Origin: Glaciecola sp. XM2
GTDB lineage: Bacteria; Pseudomonadota; Gammaproteobacteria; Enterobacterales; Alteromonadaceae
Reading direction: 5' to 3'
Length of the DNA: 64,000 bases
NCBI RefSeq assembly: GCF_018595715.1
Contig: NZ_JAHEOJ010000014.1
Location: 1-64,000, forward strand
Both the position numbers and the translations under genes were made by a program. Under the pieces are notes generated by a model. It was not told the origin of the DNA. It worked only from the letters and a program-made list of their open reading frames with translations, and did no database searches. The stretch's first letter is position 1, and each line of letters starts with the position of its first letter. Below, piece by piece: positions 47,275 to 60,116 of the stretch.

Positions 47275-48711
47275 TTAAAATACGGTTACCACCTTGCATG
47301 CATTGGTTGCACCAATGGTTTCCATTTGGTCCCCATAGGTTAAGATAAACTGATCGCCAATTTCTAATACGCCATTGTCTTTAAGCGCATTCATCACATC
47401 TTTGGTCATTTCACCGGGGGCACTTTTTGTTGAATCAAAAAATATTGGCGTTACACCTCTATATAAAGCCATTGTGTTGAGCGTTTTAACATGGCGCGAT
47501 AATCCATAAATAGGAAGAGATGATGTAATACGCGACATCAGTTTAGGATTAGTGCCACTTTCGGTTAAGCCAACAATTGCTTTAATACTCGATAGGTGGT
47601 TTGCTGCATAAACGGCGGCCATAGCTATTGTTTCGCCTATATCGCCAAAGTCTTCATCAACGCGATGTTTGGATATTTTGACACTTGGGTGCGTTTCTGC
47701 GCCTTCGCACACTCTGGCCATTGCCATGACCGTTTCAACGGGATATTCCCCGGCGGCTGTCTCTGCCGATAGCATCACCGCGTCCGTGCCGTCTAACACC
47801 GCATTTGCAACGTCCATAACCTCTGCGCGAGTGGGCATGGGACTTTCAATCATCGACTCCATCATTTGGGTTGCGGTAATGACCACTCTGTTTAGTTGAC
47901 GGGAGCGCGCAATCAACTGCTTTTGTACACCCACAAGTTCCGCGTCACCAATCTCAACACCGAGGTCACCACGGGCGACCATAACCGCGTCTGAGGCAAG
48001 AATAATATCGTCAATAGCCTCGTCTGATGCGACGGTCTCGGCACGTTCGACTTTTGCACATATTTTGGCATAACAACCTGCCTCTACAGCAAGTTTTCTT
48101 GCGTAATGGAGGTCTTCTCCTGATCTTGGGAAGCTTACGGCCAGGTAATCGACTTCCATAGCCGCGGCAGTGACAATATCCTCTTTATCTTTTGCAGTAA
48201 GAGCTTCTGCAGAGAGACCGCCGCCCAAGCGATTAATGCCTTTATTATTGGAAAGCTTACCTGCTACGGTAACCTTCGTATGTACTTTACGTCCAGATAC
48301 AGAAACGACCTTAAGTTGAATTCTGCCGTCATCGAGTAACAAAATATCATCGGGTCTAACATCATCAGGTAGTGCTTTGTAGTCGATGCCCACCTGAGTC
48401 TCATCACCGTCGAATTTTCCTAACTCAGCGTCGAGCACAAAATCTTGATCATGTTTGAGTATTACACTGTCGTTTTTAAATCGTGAAACACGTATCTTAG
48501 GACCCTGCAGATCGCCTAAAATGGCAACGTACTTATTCAGCTTTTTGGCTGCAGCACGCACTCGCTGTGCTCTGTCAATATGATCTTGAGCCTGCCCATG
48601 GGAAAAATTCATGCGTACAACGTTTGCGCCCGCCTTGATAATGGCTTCAATCATTTCGCTAGTATCAGTAGCTGGACCAAGCGTTGCGAGTATTTTTGTT
48701 CTGCGTGACAT
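47275..48711 (-). CDS. pykA: Pyruvate kinase II
   Basis: A 478-residue enzyme. It makes pyruvate and ATP from phosphoenolpyruvate. [15 protein letters not shown], the MARGDLGVE core and ATQMMESM stretch are intact. It follows hexR after 12 bases in one operon, as in Shewanella relatives, so HexR controls its own downstream kinase. Confidence 0.96.
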   Translation of the reverse strand: MSRRTKILATLGPATDTSEMIEAIIKAGANVVRMNFSHGQAQDHIDRAQRVRAAAKKLNKYVAILGDLQGPKIRVSRFKNDSVILKHDQDFVLDAELGKFDGDETQVGIDYKALPDDVRPDDILLLDDGRIQLKVVSVSGRKVHTKVTVAGKLSNNKGINRLGGGLSAEALTAKDKEDIVTAAAMEVDYLAVSFPRSGEDLHYARKLAVEAGCYAKICAKVERAETVASDEAIDDIILASDAVMVARGDLGVEIGDAELVGVQKQLIARSRQLNRVVITATQMMESMIESPMPTRAEVMDVANAVLDGTDAVMLSAETAAGEYPVETVMAMARVCEGAETHPSVKISKHRVDEDFGDIGETIAMAAVYAANHLSSIKAIVGLTESGTNPKLMSRITSSLPIYGLSRHVKTLNTMALYRGVTPIFFDSTKSAPGEMTKDVMNALKDNGVLEIGDQFILTYGDQMETIGATNACKVVTVF

Positions 48712-48723
48712 ATAAAATGTACC

Positions 48724-49578
48724 TTAAGAGTTTTCTGGACGATTAAAACGAGAGCCGCGAAGCGTGTCTTTGACCCGTTTTAGATTTTCACGAAACTTGT
48801 TGCCGCGGCGCAGCGTAAAACCGGTCGCAAGTACATCAATTAACGTGAGCTGTGCGATTCGTGATGCCATCGGCATATATAAATCAGTATCTTCTGGTAC
48901 CGATAGCGTCAAGACGTAGTTACATGCTTTGGATAATGGGCTATCTGGGCTAGTAATGCCTACTACTGTTGCGTCATTTTCGCGAGCAATATTTGCAACC
49001 TCCACTAAGCTTTTCGTGCGGCCTGTGTGAGATATGCAAATAACGACATCTCCTTCTGTGCTATTCATACAGCTCATTCTTTGCATCAGAATGTCTTCAA
49101 AATGTACTACTGGTACATTGAATCGAAAGAATTTATTCACTGCATCGTGAGCTACCGAAGCAGAGGCGCCTAAGCCGAAAAACGATATTTTGCGTGCTTG
49201 AGTTAATAAATCCACTACACGATTGACCATGGCGACATCTACTGACTGTCTGGCAACCTCAAGCGATGCCATCGTCGATTCGAAGATTTTGTTGGTGTAT
49301 TCAGCCGGGCTATCAAACTCATCCACATGACGATTCACGTAGGGAGTGCCGTTGGCTAAACTTTGCGCTAAATGCAATTTGAAATCGGGGTAGCCTTTTG
49401 TATCTAAGCGCCGACAAAACCGATTGACCGTGGGTTCGCTGACATTAGACATCTTGGCCAAAGAGGCTATGCTTGAATGTATTGCAACTTGAGGATTCGC
49501 GAGGATAACCTCAGCGACTTTTTTTTCTGACTTGCTAAACTCAAGCATGTCCTGTGATATTTTTTCGAGAATATTCAT
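48724..49578 (-). CDS. hexR: HexR, RpiR-family regulator of sugar catabolism
   Basis: A 284-residue protein with an N-terminal RpiR HTH (SIASLAKMSNVSEPTVNRFCRRL) and a C-terminal SIS domain (about 125-255) that senses KDPG. HexR controls zwf, edd, eda, gapA and pyk genes in gammaproteobacteria. It is divergent from zwf, and HexR-like sites lie in the shared region and upstream of gapA. Confidence 0.95.
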   Translation of the reverse strand: MNILEKISQDMLEFSKSEKKVAEVILANPQVAIHSSIASLAKMSNVSEPTVNRFCRRLDTKGYPDFKLHLAQSLANGTPYVNRHVDEFDSPAEYTNKIFESTMASLEVARQSVDVAMVNRVVDLLTQARKISFFGLGASASVAHDAVNKFFRFNVPVVHFEDILMQRMSCMNSTEGDVVICISHTGRTKSLVEVANIARENDATVVGITSPDSPLSKACNYVLTLSVPEDTDLYMPMASRIAQLTLIDVLATGFTLRRGNKFRENLKRVKDTLRGSRFNRPENS

Positions 49579-49617
49579 AGGTATAGGCCACTTTATTATG
49601 TAGAACGCTTGGCAACT

Positions 49618-49632
49618 TGTAACAATATTACT
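49618..49632. promoter_or_regulatory. HexR-like site in the hexR // zwf region
   Basis: TGTAACAATATTACT fits the HexR pattern TGTARTwwwAYTACA at 13 of 15 positions, 40 bases upstream of hexR. The remaining 350-bp region is AT-rich and holds no gene I believe in. Confidence 0.5.
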
Positions 49633-49929
49633 ACTAAAACTTTAAAATGTCATATTTGTTGTAACTTTTTGACAAAACTAATGCGATAGATAAATCTAAG
49701 CAGACCGTCTATTTGCTACTTTCGTTATTCATAATTATGCCAAGAGCGACTGAATTATATGCATTTTTATCAATTTTGAAGCGTTTTATATCATTGTGGT
49801 TTGTAGTGGATAAAAGAGTGCTCAGTTTTGTTTGCCTAAAATTTGCTATTTCGTTTGTAATTTTATTACATTTATTGTTTACTATGCACATTCTATCCAT
49901 GTAATTTTAAGCGCATTCTGAGGCACACT

Positions 49930-51426
49930 ATGGTATCTGAGTTAAAAAACGAACCGATTGACTTCGTTTTGTTTGGCACGAAAGGCGATTTGGCACGACG
50001 CAAATTGCTACCCTCGCTATATCAACTCGAAAAGGCGCAGTTACTTCATGAAGGCACGACGATTGTCGGTGTCGCTCGTCAAGCGCATACGCAACAAGAA
50101 TACATCGAGGTAGTCAAAGAAAATATCATTGCCTTTTCTGGCGAAGAAGTCTGCGAGCAAACATGGGGTAAGTTTGTTGAGCGTTTAGATTATGTGCAAA
50201 TTGATATCACCGATACGCAATCATATTCAGAGTTAAGCGAACACACTGATTCCTCGCGCACAATGGTCTGTTACTTCGCGACGGCTCCTTCGTTGTTTGG
50301 TGATATTTGTAAGGGCATGGCCAACGCGAAGATGATTGACGAAAGCGTGCGCGTGGTGCTTGAGAAGCCTATTGGACATGATTTAGCGACCTCTAAAGTT
50401 ATCAACGACCAAGTTGCGCAATACTTCAAAGAGCGCCAAATTTATCGCATTGACCATTACCTGGGCAAAGAAACCGTGTTGAACCTGATCGCGCTGCGCT
50501 TTGCCAACAGTATATTTGCCACCAATTGGGACCACAACTGCATTGATCATGTGCAAATCAGTGTCGCTGAGTCGGTGGGAATAGAAGGGCGTTGGGGATA
50601 TTTTGATACCGCAGGTCAAATGCGTGACATGGTGCAAAACCATCTTCTGCAAATTTTATCGTTGGTTGCCATGGAACCACCTACAACCTTAGACGCCGAT
50701 AGCATTCGAGATGAAAAGCTCAAAGTCCTCAAAGCGCTTCGACCTATTAATGTCTCAAATATCAACGAAAAAACGGTACGCGGTCAATATGGAGCCGGGT
50801 TTGTATCTGGTAAAGAGGTCCCTGGGTATCTTGAAGAAGAAGACGCGAACCAGAAAAGCCGCACCGAAACCTTTGTTGCATTAAAAGTTGAAATTGACAA
50901 CTGGCGATGGGCGGGTGTTCCTTTTTACCTAAGAACGGGGAAACGCTTACCCGCTAAAGTCAGTGAAATCGTTATATATTTTAAACGCCAACCACATAAT
51001 CTATTTCAAGATAGCTTTATTCAACTGCCGCCAAATAAGCTAGTAATTAGATTGCAGCCTGAAGAAGGTGTTGAAGTAACGGTGATGAATAAAGTACCGG
51101 GGTTAACCAGCACTGGCGCGATGGATTTGCAAAAATCAAAGCTCGATTTGAGCTTTTCAGAAGAATTTGCCGACCAACGCATTGCTGACGCGTATGAAAA
51201 GCTATTGCTAGAGGTCATGGTAGGCAACCAAGCGCTTTTTGTCAGACGAGATGAAGTAGAGCAGGCATGGACATGGGTAGACTCAATTATTGAGGCTTGG
51301 GGCAAATGCAGTGAAGGACCTGAGCAATATCAAGCGGGTACATGGGGGCCTGTCTCCTCTATTGGCCTTTTAGCGAAAGAGAGCCGCGCTTGGTATGAAA
51401 GTAAAATTGTCAAAAAGAAGAAATAG
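49930..51426 (+). CDS. zwf: Glucose-6-phosphate 1-dehydrogenase
   Basis: A 498-residue enzyme making 6-phosphogluconolactone and NADPH. FGTKGDLARRKLLPSLY (cofactor site) and RIDHYLGKE (catalytic His) are present. It is the first gene of zwf-pgl-edd-glk-eda. Confidence 0.97.
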   Translation: MVSELKNEPIDFVLFGTKGDLARRKLLPSLYQLEKAQLLHEGTTIVGVARQAHTQQEYIEVVKENIIAFSGEEVCEQTWGKFVERLDYVQIDITDTQSYSELSEHTDSSRTMVCYFATAPSLFGDICKGMANAKMIDESVRVVLEKPIGHDLATSKVINDQVAQYFKERQIYRIDHYLGKETVLNLIALRFANSIFATNWDHNCIDHVQISVAESVGIEGRWGYFDTAGQMRDMVQNHLLQILSLVAMEPPTTLDADSIRDEKLKVLKALRPINVSNINEKTVRGQYGAGFVSGKEVPGYLEEEDANQKSRTETFVALKVEIDNWRWAGVPFYLRTGKRLPAKVSEIVIYFKRQPHNLFQDSFIQLPPNKLVIRLQPEEGVEVTVMNKVPGLTSTGAMDLQKSKLDLSFSEEFADQRIADAYEKLLLEVMVGNQALFVRRDEVEQAWTWVDSIIEAWGKCSEGPEQYQAGTWGPVSSIGLLAKESRAWYESKIVKKKK

Positions 51427-51428
51427 TC

Positions 51429-52121
51429 ATGAGCATTGTTTTAGATGAGTATGCAAACTCAGATGCGTTAGTCAGCGCATTTAGCCATAAACTTGCCAGC
51501 ATTTTAAAGCAGAGCATCAGTCAAAAAGGCTCAGCAAGCATCGCGGTGAGCGGCGGCTCTACGCCAAAACCTTTGTTTCAGGCGCTTTCACAAATTAGCT
51601 TGCCGTGGAATAAGGTGTATATCACATTGGCGGATGACCGGTGGGTAGACGCGACTCACGAAGCGAGTAATGAAAAGTTAGTCAAAGAAAACCTCATGAT
51701 AAACGAAGCGAGCGCAGCGAATTTCGTGTCACTTGTCACAGACGATGGTGATGCAAAAAATGCCGAGAGCACTATTGCCAAGCGCATACAAAGCATCGAC
51801 TTTCCCCTTGATATCGTTATTTTGGGTATGGGCGAAGATGGTCACACAGCATCGCTTTTCCCTTGCAGTGAGCAAATTCAAGAGGGATTAAACTTACAAA
51901 GAAAGCTTCCAGTGATTGCAACGCAACCGACGAGTGCGCCTCATCAGCGAATGTCGTTGAGTTTAGCTTCAATTGTGGCGAGCCCACATATATTTTTGCA
52001 TATCACGGGCGACAAAAAGCGTGCTGTATTAGAAACCGCACTTGCTAATCATTCAGCAATTGAAAAGCCAATCAAAGCGGTATGTGACAACAGCACCGTA
52101 AATTTAGTTTGGGCACCATAG
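51429..52121 (+). CDS. pgl: 6-phosphogluconolactonase
   Basis: A 230-residue DevB-type enzyme. AVSGGSTPKPLFQAL, LADDRWVD and GMGEDGHTASLFP are family motifs. It hydrolyses the Zwf product. It starts 2 bases after the zwf stop. Confidence 0.95.
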   Translation: MSIVLDEYANSDALVSAFSHKLASILKQSISQKGSASIAVSGGSTPKPLFQALSQISLPWNKVYITLADDRWVDATHEASNEKLVKENLMINEASAANFVSLVTDDGDAKNAESTIAKRIQSIDFPLDIVILGMGEDGHTASLFPCSEQIQEGLNLQRKLPVIATQPTSAPHQRMSLSLASIVASPHIFLHITGDKKRAVLETALANHSAIEKPIKAVCDNSTVNLVWAP

Positions 52122-52133
52122 GTAATAAATAAA

Positions 52134-53969
52134 ATGAATTCAGTTATTCAAGAAGTCACCGAGCGCATTGTTGAGCGCAGTAAAGAAACCCGCGCACACT
52201 ACTTAAATAAAATAGACAAGGCACGACGCCAAGGGCCGCATAGGGGCGCTTTATCTTGCGGGAACTTAGCACACGGTTTTGCGGCATGTGGTAAAGAAGA
52301 TAAAGCTGATTTACGCAGTATGACTAAGGCAAACATTGCCATTGTTTCTTCCTATAACGATATGCTAAGTGCGCATCAACCTTATGAAACCTATCCACAA
52401 GCTTTGAAAAAGGCCATTAGCGAAGTGGGCAGCGTTGCGCAATTTGCAGGTGGTGTGCCGGCGATGTGTGACGGTGTAACCCAGGGTAATCCGGGTATGG
52501 AACTAAGCTTGATGAGCCGCGATAACATTGCGATGGGAGCGGCCATTGGTTTGTCCCATAACATGTTTGATGGCGCTTTAATGCTTGGGATTTGTGACAA
52601 AATTGTCCCAGGGTTGTTGTTAGGCAGCTTAAGCTTTGGCCATTTGCCTACCATTTTCGTGCCAGCGGGTCCAATGCCATCTGGCTTACCGAATAAAGAA
52701 AAGGCTCGTGTCAGACAAGCGTTCGCAGAGGGCAAAGCTGATCGTGAAGCCTTATTAGAGGCTGAATCACAATCTTATCACTCTGCAGGTACGTGCACCT
52801 TTTACGGCACCGCCAACAGTAACCAACTAGTGGTGGAAATGATGGGGCTGCATTTACCAGGTTCATCGTTTGTGAACCCTGGCACAGAATTACGCGATGC
52901 CCTGACCGCAGCGGCTGGAAGACAGGTCACGCGTTTAACTGATCTTGGGGATAATTACACGCCAATTGGTCATGTAGTCGATGCTAAGGCCATGGTAAAC
53001 GGCCTAGTAGGCTTACTTGCCACCGGTGGCTCTACTAATCACACTATGCACCTTGTGGCAGTTGCCCGTGCTGCTGGCTTTATTGTGAACTGGGATGACT
53101 TCTCAGATATTTCGAGCGTTACGCCGCTTATCACGCGTATCTATCCCAATGGTTCTGCCGATATCAATCATTTTACTGCCGCTGGCGGCATGTCATTATT
53201 GTTTAAGCAATTATTAGACAAAGGCTTAATTCATAACGACGTGACAACGATTTGTGGCAAAGGTCTTGAGGCTTATACAAAAGAACCGAAGCTGAAAGAC
53301 GGCGAGTTAGTGTGGGAAGATGGTGCAGCTGAGTCATTCGATAAAGCGGTATTTGCGGATATTAATGAGCCATTTAAACCTGATGGCGGCTTGTCGGTAC
53401 TGCATGGCAATTTAGGGCGAGCGGTCATTAAAACCTCAGCTCTGCGAGAGCCAAAATGCCATATCAAGGCACCTGCAGTGGTATTTGAAGATCAATATGC
53501 GCTTGATGAAGCCTTTCAATCAGGTGAGCTCAATAAAGATTGTGTCGTAGTTGTGCGTTTTCAAGGGCCTTCCGCCATTGGTATGCCTGAACTGCATCGT
53601 CTTACGCCGCCTCTAGGTGTGTTACAAGACCGTGGTTATAAAGTTGCATTAGTCACCGACGGACGCATGTCAGGTGCCTCGGGCAAAGTACCGGCTGCTA
53701 TTCATCTTACCCCTGAAGCGTACAAAGGCGGATTGATTGGGAAGGTTCAAACCGGCGACATCGTTGAGATTGACACGGAATCAAACGCAATTACGCTGCA
53801 TGTGTCAAAAGATGAGCTAGCTTCAAGAGCGCAAGCAAACATTAACTTGAGCGAAAGTCACCATGGTATGGGGCGTGAGCTTTTTGCGGGTATGCGTTCA
53901 ACGCTTACTGGCGCTGAAGAAGGGGCGTGCTCTTTGTTCGTTGAGCAAGCCTCAGAGATGCCAGCGTGA
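52134..53969 (+). CDS. edd: 6-phosphogluconate dehydratase
   Basis: A 611-residue iron-sulphur dehydratase of the IlvD/Edd family. [24 protein letters not shown] and [12 protein letters not shown] are the family motifs, including Cys ligands of the cluster. It makes KDPG in the Entner-Doudoroff pathway. The stop overlaps the glk start by 4 bases (GTGA). Confidence 0.97.
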   Translation: MNSVIQEVTERIVERSKETRAHYLNKIDKARRQGPHRGALSCGNLAHGFAACGKEDKADLRSMTKANIAIVSSYNDMLSAHQPYETYPQALKKAISEVGSVAQFAGGVPAMCDGVTQGNPGMELSLMSRDNIAMGAAIGLSHNMFDGALMLGICDKIVPGLLLGSLSFGHLPTIFVPAGPMPSGLPNKEKARVRQAFAEGKADREALLEAESQSYHSAGTCTFYGTANSNQLVVEMMGLHLPGSSFVNPGTELRDALTAAAGRQVTRLTDLGDNYTPIGHVVDAKAMVNGLVGLLATGGSTNHTMHLVAVARAAGFIVNWDDFSDISSVTPLITRIYPNGSADINHFTAAGGMSLLFKQLLDKGLIHNDVTTICGKGLEAYTKEPKLKDGELVWEDGAAESFDKAVFADINEPFKPDGGLSVLHGNLGRAVIKTSALREPKCHIKAPAVVFEDQYALDEAFQSGELNKDCVVVVRFQGPSAIGMPELHRLTPPLGVLQDRGYKVALVTDGRMSGASGKVPAAIHLTPEAYKGGLIGKVQTGDIVEIDTESNAITLHVSKDELASRAQANINLSESHHGMGRELFAGMRSTLTGAEEGACSLFVEQASEMPA

Positions 53970-54943
53970 GTGTAGTGGGCAGTAAATTTGTTGCGGATGT
54001 TGGTGGTACTAACATCCGTCTTGCTTTGGTTGAAAACGGTCGTATTTCGTTAATCAAAAAATATCTATGCAACGATTTTGAGCATATTGATGATGCCATT
54101 TTGCAGTTTCAAACAGATATTGATCGCCATGATTTTACTGCAGGTTGCATCGGCATTGCCTGTCCGGTAAATGGTGATGCAGTGAAGATGACCAATCATA
54201 CTTGGGAGTTTTCTACCGCTGAGCTTAAAAAGCATTTAGGCCTTGAGCATCTATATGTGATTAACGACTTTACCGCAGTCGCTCATTCTTTACCGACGTT
54301 AAATCATAACCAAGTAATACAAATAGGTGGGGGCAGTGCCCGTGAAAAAGGCAATATTGCCGTATTCGGACCAGGTACCGGGCTTGGTGTAGAGCATCTT
54401 ACATGGACACCCGATGGCTGGCATACGCTCGATGGGGAGGGTGGTCATGTGGATTTTGCGCCGACTGAAGATGACGATTTGATTATCTGGCGATACCTAA
54501 TAAAGCGCGACGGCAGAGCATCGGCAGAAGAGGTAATGTCTGGCCGCGGGATTGTGAATATGTACCGTGCCTTTTGTGAAGATAAAGGGATACAGGCAAA
54601 GCTGCTCAAGCCATCTGAAGTTACCACCGCAGGCATTAATAACACCGACCCAATTGCCCGTAAAACCATTGACCAATACTGTAAAATTATGGGGAGTTTT
54701 GCCAGTAATCTTGCTCTGAATTTGTGCACAACAGGTGGGATTTTTATTGGCGGAGGTGTTACCAGTAAACTCCAAGAGCATTTTTTACAGAGTAAGTTTA
54801 GAGAAAAATTCGAGGCCAAAGGGGAATTTTCCCATTATGTTAAACGCATACCCACCTACCTTATTAACGAACCAGATCACGGTTTGGTAGGCGCATTGGC
54901 TTATTTGTTACAACAAACACAGAGAATGCAAGATGATGAATAA
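53966..54943 (+). CDS. glk: Glucokinase
   Basis: A 325-residue proteobacterial glucokinase starting at GTG 53966. [12 protein letters not shown] (ATP site), [18 protein letters not shown] and [11 protein letters not shown] are family motifs. It phosphorylates glucose, including that set free from glucan by the PUL enzymes. It overlaps edd by 4 bases and eda by about 11. Confidence 0.95.
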   Translation: MSVVGSKFVADVGGTNIRLALVENGRISLIKKYLCNDFEHIDDAILQFQTDIDRHDFTAGCIGIACPVNGDAVKMTNHTWEFSTAELKKHLGLEHLYVINDFTAVAHSLPTLNHNQVIQIGGGSAREKGNIAVFGPGTGLGVEHLTWTPDGWHTLDGEGGHVDFAPTEDDDLIIWRYLIKRDGRASAEEVMSGRGIVNMYRAFCEDKGIQAKLLKPSEVTTAGINNTDPIARKTIDQYCKIMGSFASNLALNLCTTGGIFIGGGVTSKLQEHFLQSKFREKFEAKGEFSHYVKRIPTYLINEPDHGLVGALAYLLQQTQRMQDDE

Positions 54944-55577
54944 TTGGACACTAACGTCAGCGGACATTTTTAGCCAAGGTCCAGTAGTACCCGTACTTGT
55001 GATAGAGAAGGTTGAAGATGCGCTGCCCATTGCAGAGGCACTCATCAAAGGTGGCATCAATGTGCTAGAGGTCACCTTAAGAACTGCCGCAGCCATGGAC
55101 GTGATTGCCACCATCGCAAAGCATCTTCCAGAAGCTTATATTGGCGCTGGAACAGTGACAAACCGCGAACAGCTGAAGGCTGTTACCGATGCAGGCGCTA
55201 AGTTTGCAATCAGCCCAGGTTTAACCGCTGATTTGTTAGATGCGGGAATGAAAGGCAGCATTCCTTTGATACCTGGCATTTCAAATATTTCTGATCTGAT
55301 GAAGGCGAACGATGCTGGTTACGACCATCTTAAATTCTTTCCAGCTGAAGCTGCAGGAGGCGTGAAAGCACTTAAGTCTATTGGCGGCCCGTTCCCAAAT
55401 ACGGTATTTTGTCCAACGGGCGGTATTAGTCCTAGCAACTATTTAGAGTATTTAGCCTTACCTAATGTGAAATGTGTTGGTGGCTCTTGGCTTGCGCCTA
55501 ATGACGTGATTGAAGAAAAACGTTGGAGTAGTATTACTGAGCTAGCGAGCAAAGCGGTAGCCCAAGCCGCGTTATAG
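54933..55577 (+). CDS. eda: KDPG aldolase
   Basis: A 214-residue class I aldolase. PVLVIEKVEDA, LEVTLRT, GAGTVTN and the Schiff-base Lys in YDHLKFFPAEAAGG are present. It splits KDPG to pyruvate and glyceraldehyde-3-phosphate. The start overlaps the end of glk; ATG 54933 or 54936 both fit. Confidence 0.96.
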   Translation: MMNNWTLTSADIFSQGPVVPVLVIEKVEDALPIAEALIKGGINVLEVTLRTAAAMDVIATIAKHLPEAYIGAGTVTNREQLKAVTDAGAKFAISPGLTADLLDAGMKGSIPLIPGISNISDLMKANDAGYDHLKFFPAEAAGGVKALKSIGGPFPNTVFCPTGGISPSNYLEYLALPNVKCVGGSWLAPNDVIEEKRWSSITELASKAVAQAAL

Positions 55578-55579
55578 CA

Positions 55580-56491
55580 TTAGCGAAATCGCTGGGTTAA
55601 CACTTGCTGTTGTCCAGCCTTCAATTCAATCTGGGGCTCAGTTACTGCCTCAATACACAGCATGTGCATATAATCCTCGTCGTCCATATCTTTTAACGCA
55701 GCTGTTTTATCAATCCATGGGTTCCATACAACGGTGCCATTATGTCCATGTTGCTCGATGTGCACCAAGGGCGCTTGGTCAGCCTCAAGTGAGATTATTT
55801 GCGGATCATTTGAGGGGTATTCGTGCACTCTATCGGTTTCGCTAGTAATGCAATAGGGCACTGGACTTAGATTATTTTGGCTGTCGTCTATCTTGTTAAA
55901 ATAACTCGTATCCACGCCTTTAATTTGGACCTTGTGGATATCGCCTATGGCGAAATAAGTATGAATGGCTTGAGATAGATTAGCACTGTGCTCACCTTGA
56001 TTTGTGGTGGTGAGGCGTAATTCACATGTTTCGCCTATGCTGATTTGTAATACAACATCTAGCGTCTCTGGCGTATTTAATAATCCCAGTTGCTTGGGAC
56101 GAAAGCGACAAACGGTTTGTTTTACCGTATCGCGACTGACAATCTCATTTGCCTCAATCAGATCCCAAGTCTGCGTGCGCACAAAGCCGTGGGCCGGTAA
56201 GCGTTTATCTTGTTTGTTTGGCCCAAACCAAGGCCAACAAATAGGTGCGCCCCCGCGAATTGCCTTATTTTGGTCAAATACTGCCTGAGCACTTACCCAT
56301 AGTCGTTCACGATTATCATGGCTAGGACAATATGATAGCAGTTGCGCGCCATGCAAAGAGATTAGAGCGCTAGCCGCAGCATTTTGAATAGCAATGCAGG
56401 GGCCTTTTTCTGCGCATACGTAGGTTGCACTCGCAGCATTTTCAAGTATGTTTTGGAAAGAAGCGGTTGGGCGGGGCACGTTTGGCTTCAA
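55580..56491 (-). CDS. Glucose-6-phosphate 1-epimerase (YeaD family)
   Basis: A 303-residue aldose-1-epimerase-fold protein. GGAPICWPWFGP, AHGFVRTQTWDL, NQGEHSANLSQAIHTYF and VVWNPWIDKTAAL match YeaD hexose-6-phosphate mutarotases. It speeds the anomeric exchange of glucose-6-phosphate, upstream of Zwf. It is convergent with eda (2-base gap) and lies downstream of gapA. Confidence 0.9.
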   Translation of the reverse strand: MKPNVPRPTASFQNILENAASATYVCAEKGPCIAIQNAAASALISLHGAQLLSYCPSHDNRERLWVSAQAVFDQNKAIRGGAPICWPWFGPNKQDKRLPAHGFVRTQTWDLIEANEIVSRDTVKQTVCRFRPKQLGLLNTPETLDVVLQISIGETCELRLTTTNQGEHSANLSQAIHTYFAIGDIHKVQIKGVDTSYFNKIDDSQNNLSPVPYCITSETDRVHEYPSNDPQIISLEADQAPLVHIEQHGHNGTVVWNPWIDKTAALKDMDDEDYMHMLCIEAVTEPQIELKAGQQQVLTQRFR

Positions 56492-56527
56492 AATAGCTCA
56501 CCTAATCAAGCGTCACCCGCCATGCTT

Positions 56528-57950
<1,423 letters not shown>

Positions 57951-58331
57951 ATGAGTGACCCTTACAAAGACAAATTGAGCCGTGAAGAGTATCGCGTGAC
58001 TCGTATGGCCGGCACCGAGCGACCCTTTACCGGGGAGTATTTAAATAATAAAGCGAGTGGAAATTACTTGTGTAAGTGCTGTGGTGCAAAGCTTTTTGAG
58101 TCGGGTGCAAAATACGACTCTGGTTGCGGGTGGCCTTCTTTTTATGAGCAAAGTGACGAAGCGAATGTGGTGTACAGAGAAGACAATAGCCTTGGCATGT
58201 CTCGTATTGAGATTCTCTGTAAGGCATGTGATGCTCACCTAGGACATGTATTTGACGATGGCCCTGATATTACGGGCAAGCGCTATTGCGTAAACTCGCT
58301 ATCGTTATCGTTTGTTGACCGTGAAGGTTAA
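57951..58331 (+). CDS. msrB: Methionine-R-sulfoxide reductase B
   Basis: A 126-residue enzyme with zinc Cys pairs CKCCG and [21 protein letters not shown], and the catalytic Cys in RYCVNSLSL. It repairs oxidised methionine. It sits beside gapA as in many gammaproteobacteria. Confidence 0.95.
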   Translation: MSDPYKDKLSREEYRVTRMAGTERPFTGEYLNNKASGNYLCKCCGAKLFESGAKYDSGCGWPSFYEQSDEANVVYREDNSLGMSRIEILCKACDAHLGHVFDDGPDITGKRYCVNSLSLSFVDREG

Positions 58332-58670
58332 TGCTGCACTATTGTGTTTGGTGCCTCAGACTTGTTAGTGCTGGTTTGAAAAAGAAATGCTCCTGTTTAA
58401 TGGCATAAACAGTGTTTATGTGAAGTATGCAGTGAAAGTTTGTTTCATAAAGTCGTGTTGATTTTGTGAACATGGAGAAGTCACTGCCTTTTTCGTCGCA
58501 AAATCACCTACCAAGATACCTGTTTGATGTTTTTTTACGGATATTTGCACTGAATTATCGACTTACGTTTAAAAATTGAAAGTAATTACCAATTTGGCAA
58601 TTTGCCTCCCTTTGCATAGAATGCGCGCTTCTAATTCGTCTTTTCCATTTTTTATTCAAGGTCTAGGTAA
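58332..58670. other. Gene-free stretch upstream of the second GAPDH
   Basis: 339 AT-rich bases. An 8-bp palindrome GTAATTAC sits near 58581, about 85 bases before the GAPDH start, but it fits the HexR pattern only poorly. I see nothing else. Confidence 0.4.
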
Positions 58671-60116
58671 ATGAATCAGCAGTTTGAACAAGAGTTACAA
58701 AGCAGTTTTCAGGAGCGCCAGGAATTCGCCGAGCGCATGTTGCCTATTATTGGTAGCCTGTATCGCAACCATTCGGTTGAAATTACCGTTTACGGTCGTA
58801 CGTTGTTAAATGCAAGCACCATTGATGTGATTAAGGCGCACCGCACTGTTCGCTTGTTTGAAGGGGTAAAACTTCGCCTTCGCGAGAGTTGGCCAATCCT
58901 TGAAGCGATAAGCAAAATGCAGTTGCCTCCTTGTGAAATCGATATCGGCAAACTGGCTTTTAATTTTCATTTTGGTAAGGCGAAAGACGAAAGCGATTTA
59001 GATGCGTATCTTCAACAAGCGCTTGCTAGCGTGGTTAATCAAAAAGATGATCAGGCGCCTCGCGATGTTGTGTTATATGGTTTTGGTCGCATCGGTCGTT
59101 TATTAGCGCGTTTATTGATTGAGCGCCAAGGCAAAAATAACAAACTCCGATTGCGCGCGATTGTTGTGCGTGGCGGCAAAGATGGTGATCTTGAAAAGCG
59201 TGCCAGTTTACTCAGAAGGGATTCGGTGCACGGGCGTTTCAATGGCAGTATTACTGTGGACAATGAACGCAAAGCGATCAAAGCAAACGGTAGCTTTATT
59301 CAAGTCATTTATGCAAATCATCCAAGCGAAGTGGATTACACCTCTTACGGTATCAACGACGCTATTGTGGTCGATAATACTGGTATGTGGCGAGATGAAG
59401 AAGGTCTAGGTCAGCATCTCAAAGCCAAAGGCGCTGCGAAAGTGCTTTTAACCGCTCCAGGTAAAGGCAACATTAAGAATATCGTGCATGGTGTTAATCA
59501 TGGGGATGTGCTTGATGAAGACACCATCTTGTCGGCAGCCAGCTGTACTACAAATGCTATCACTCCGGTCTTAAAGGCTTTGGATGAAGAGTATGGCATT
59601 GAAAATGGCCATGTGGAAACGGTACATTCATTTACCAACGATCAAAACTTAATTGATAACTACCACAAAGCAGACCGTCGTGGACGAGCCGCGTCACTTA
59701 ACATGGTGATCACCGAAACAGGTGCGGCAAAAGCAGTTGCTAAGGCCTACCCGATACTTGAAGGCAAGCTGACGGGCAACGCAATACGCGTACCAACGCC
59801 AAACGTTTCGATGGCCATCCTCAACTTAAACATGAAAAAGAATCTAGACAAGACTTCTTTGAATGAGTTTTTGCAGCGAGCTTCATTGTTTTCTGATTTA
59901 CAACACCAAATCGATTTTACTTCTTCAAAAGAGATAGTGTCTACCGACTTGGTTGGCGCAAGAGCCGCTGCGGTAGTCGATTCTCAGGCAACGATTGTGG
60001 CTGATAACCGCGCAACATTATATTTGTGGTATGACAATGAGTTTGGCTATAGCTGTCAGGTTATGCGAGTAGTTCGGGATATGGCTGGTGTATCTATCCC
60101 TAGTTTGCCGAACTAA
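58671..60116 (+). CDS. Long-form glyceraldehyde-3-phosphate dehydrogenase
   Basis: A 481-residue GAPDH with an N-terminal extension of about 125 residues before the NAD site [14 protein letters not shown]. The catalytic Cys lies in SAASCTTNAITPV and the end is WYDNEFGYSCQVMRVV. This long form occurs beside classical gapA in Vibrio, Shewanella and Alteromonas; it is often called GapB- or Gpd-type and suggested to work in gluconeogenesis. Cofactor preference is not known from sequence. Confidence 0.92.
   Translation: MNQQFEQELQSSFQERQEFAERMLPIIGSLYRNHSVEITVYGRTLLNASTIDVIKAHRTVRLFEGVKLRLRESWPILEAISKMQLPPCEIDIGKLAFNFHFGKAKDESDLDAYLQQALASVVNQKDDQAPRDVVLYGFGRIGRLLARLLIERQGKNNKLRLRAIVVRGGKDGDLEKRASLLRRDSVHGRFNGSITVDNERKAIKANGSFIQVIYANHPSEVDYTSYGINDAIVVDNTGMWRDEEGLGQHLKAKGAAKVLLTAPGKGNIKNIVHGVNHGDVLDEDTILSAASCTTNAITPVLKALDEEYGIENGHVETVHSFTNDQNLIDNYHKADRRGRAASLNMVITETGAAKAVAKAYPILEGKLTGNAIRVPTPNVSMAILNLNMKKNLDKTSLNEFLQRASLFSDLQHQIDFTSSKEIVSTDLVGARAAAVVDSQATIVADNRATLYLWYDNEFGYSCQVMRVVRDMAGVSIPSLPN

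Noticed and set aside
49709-49904. Short open frames on both strands in the hexR // zwf spacer
   Set aside because: AT-rich low-complexity frames in a promoter region, no ribosome binding site, mirror-image on both strands.
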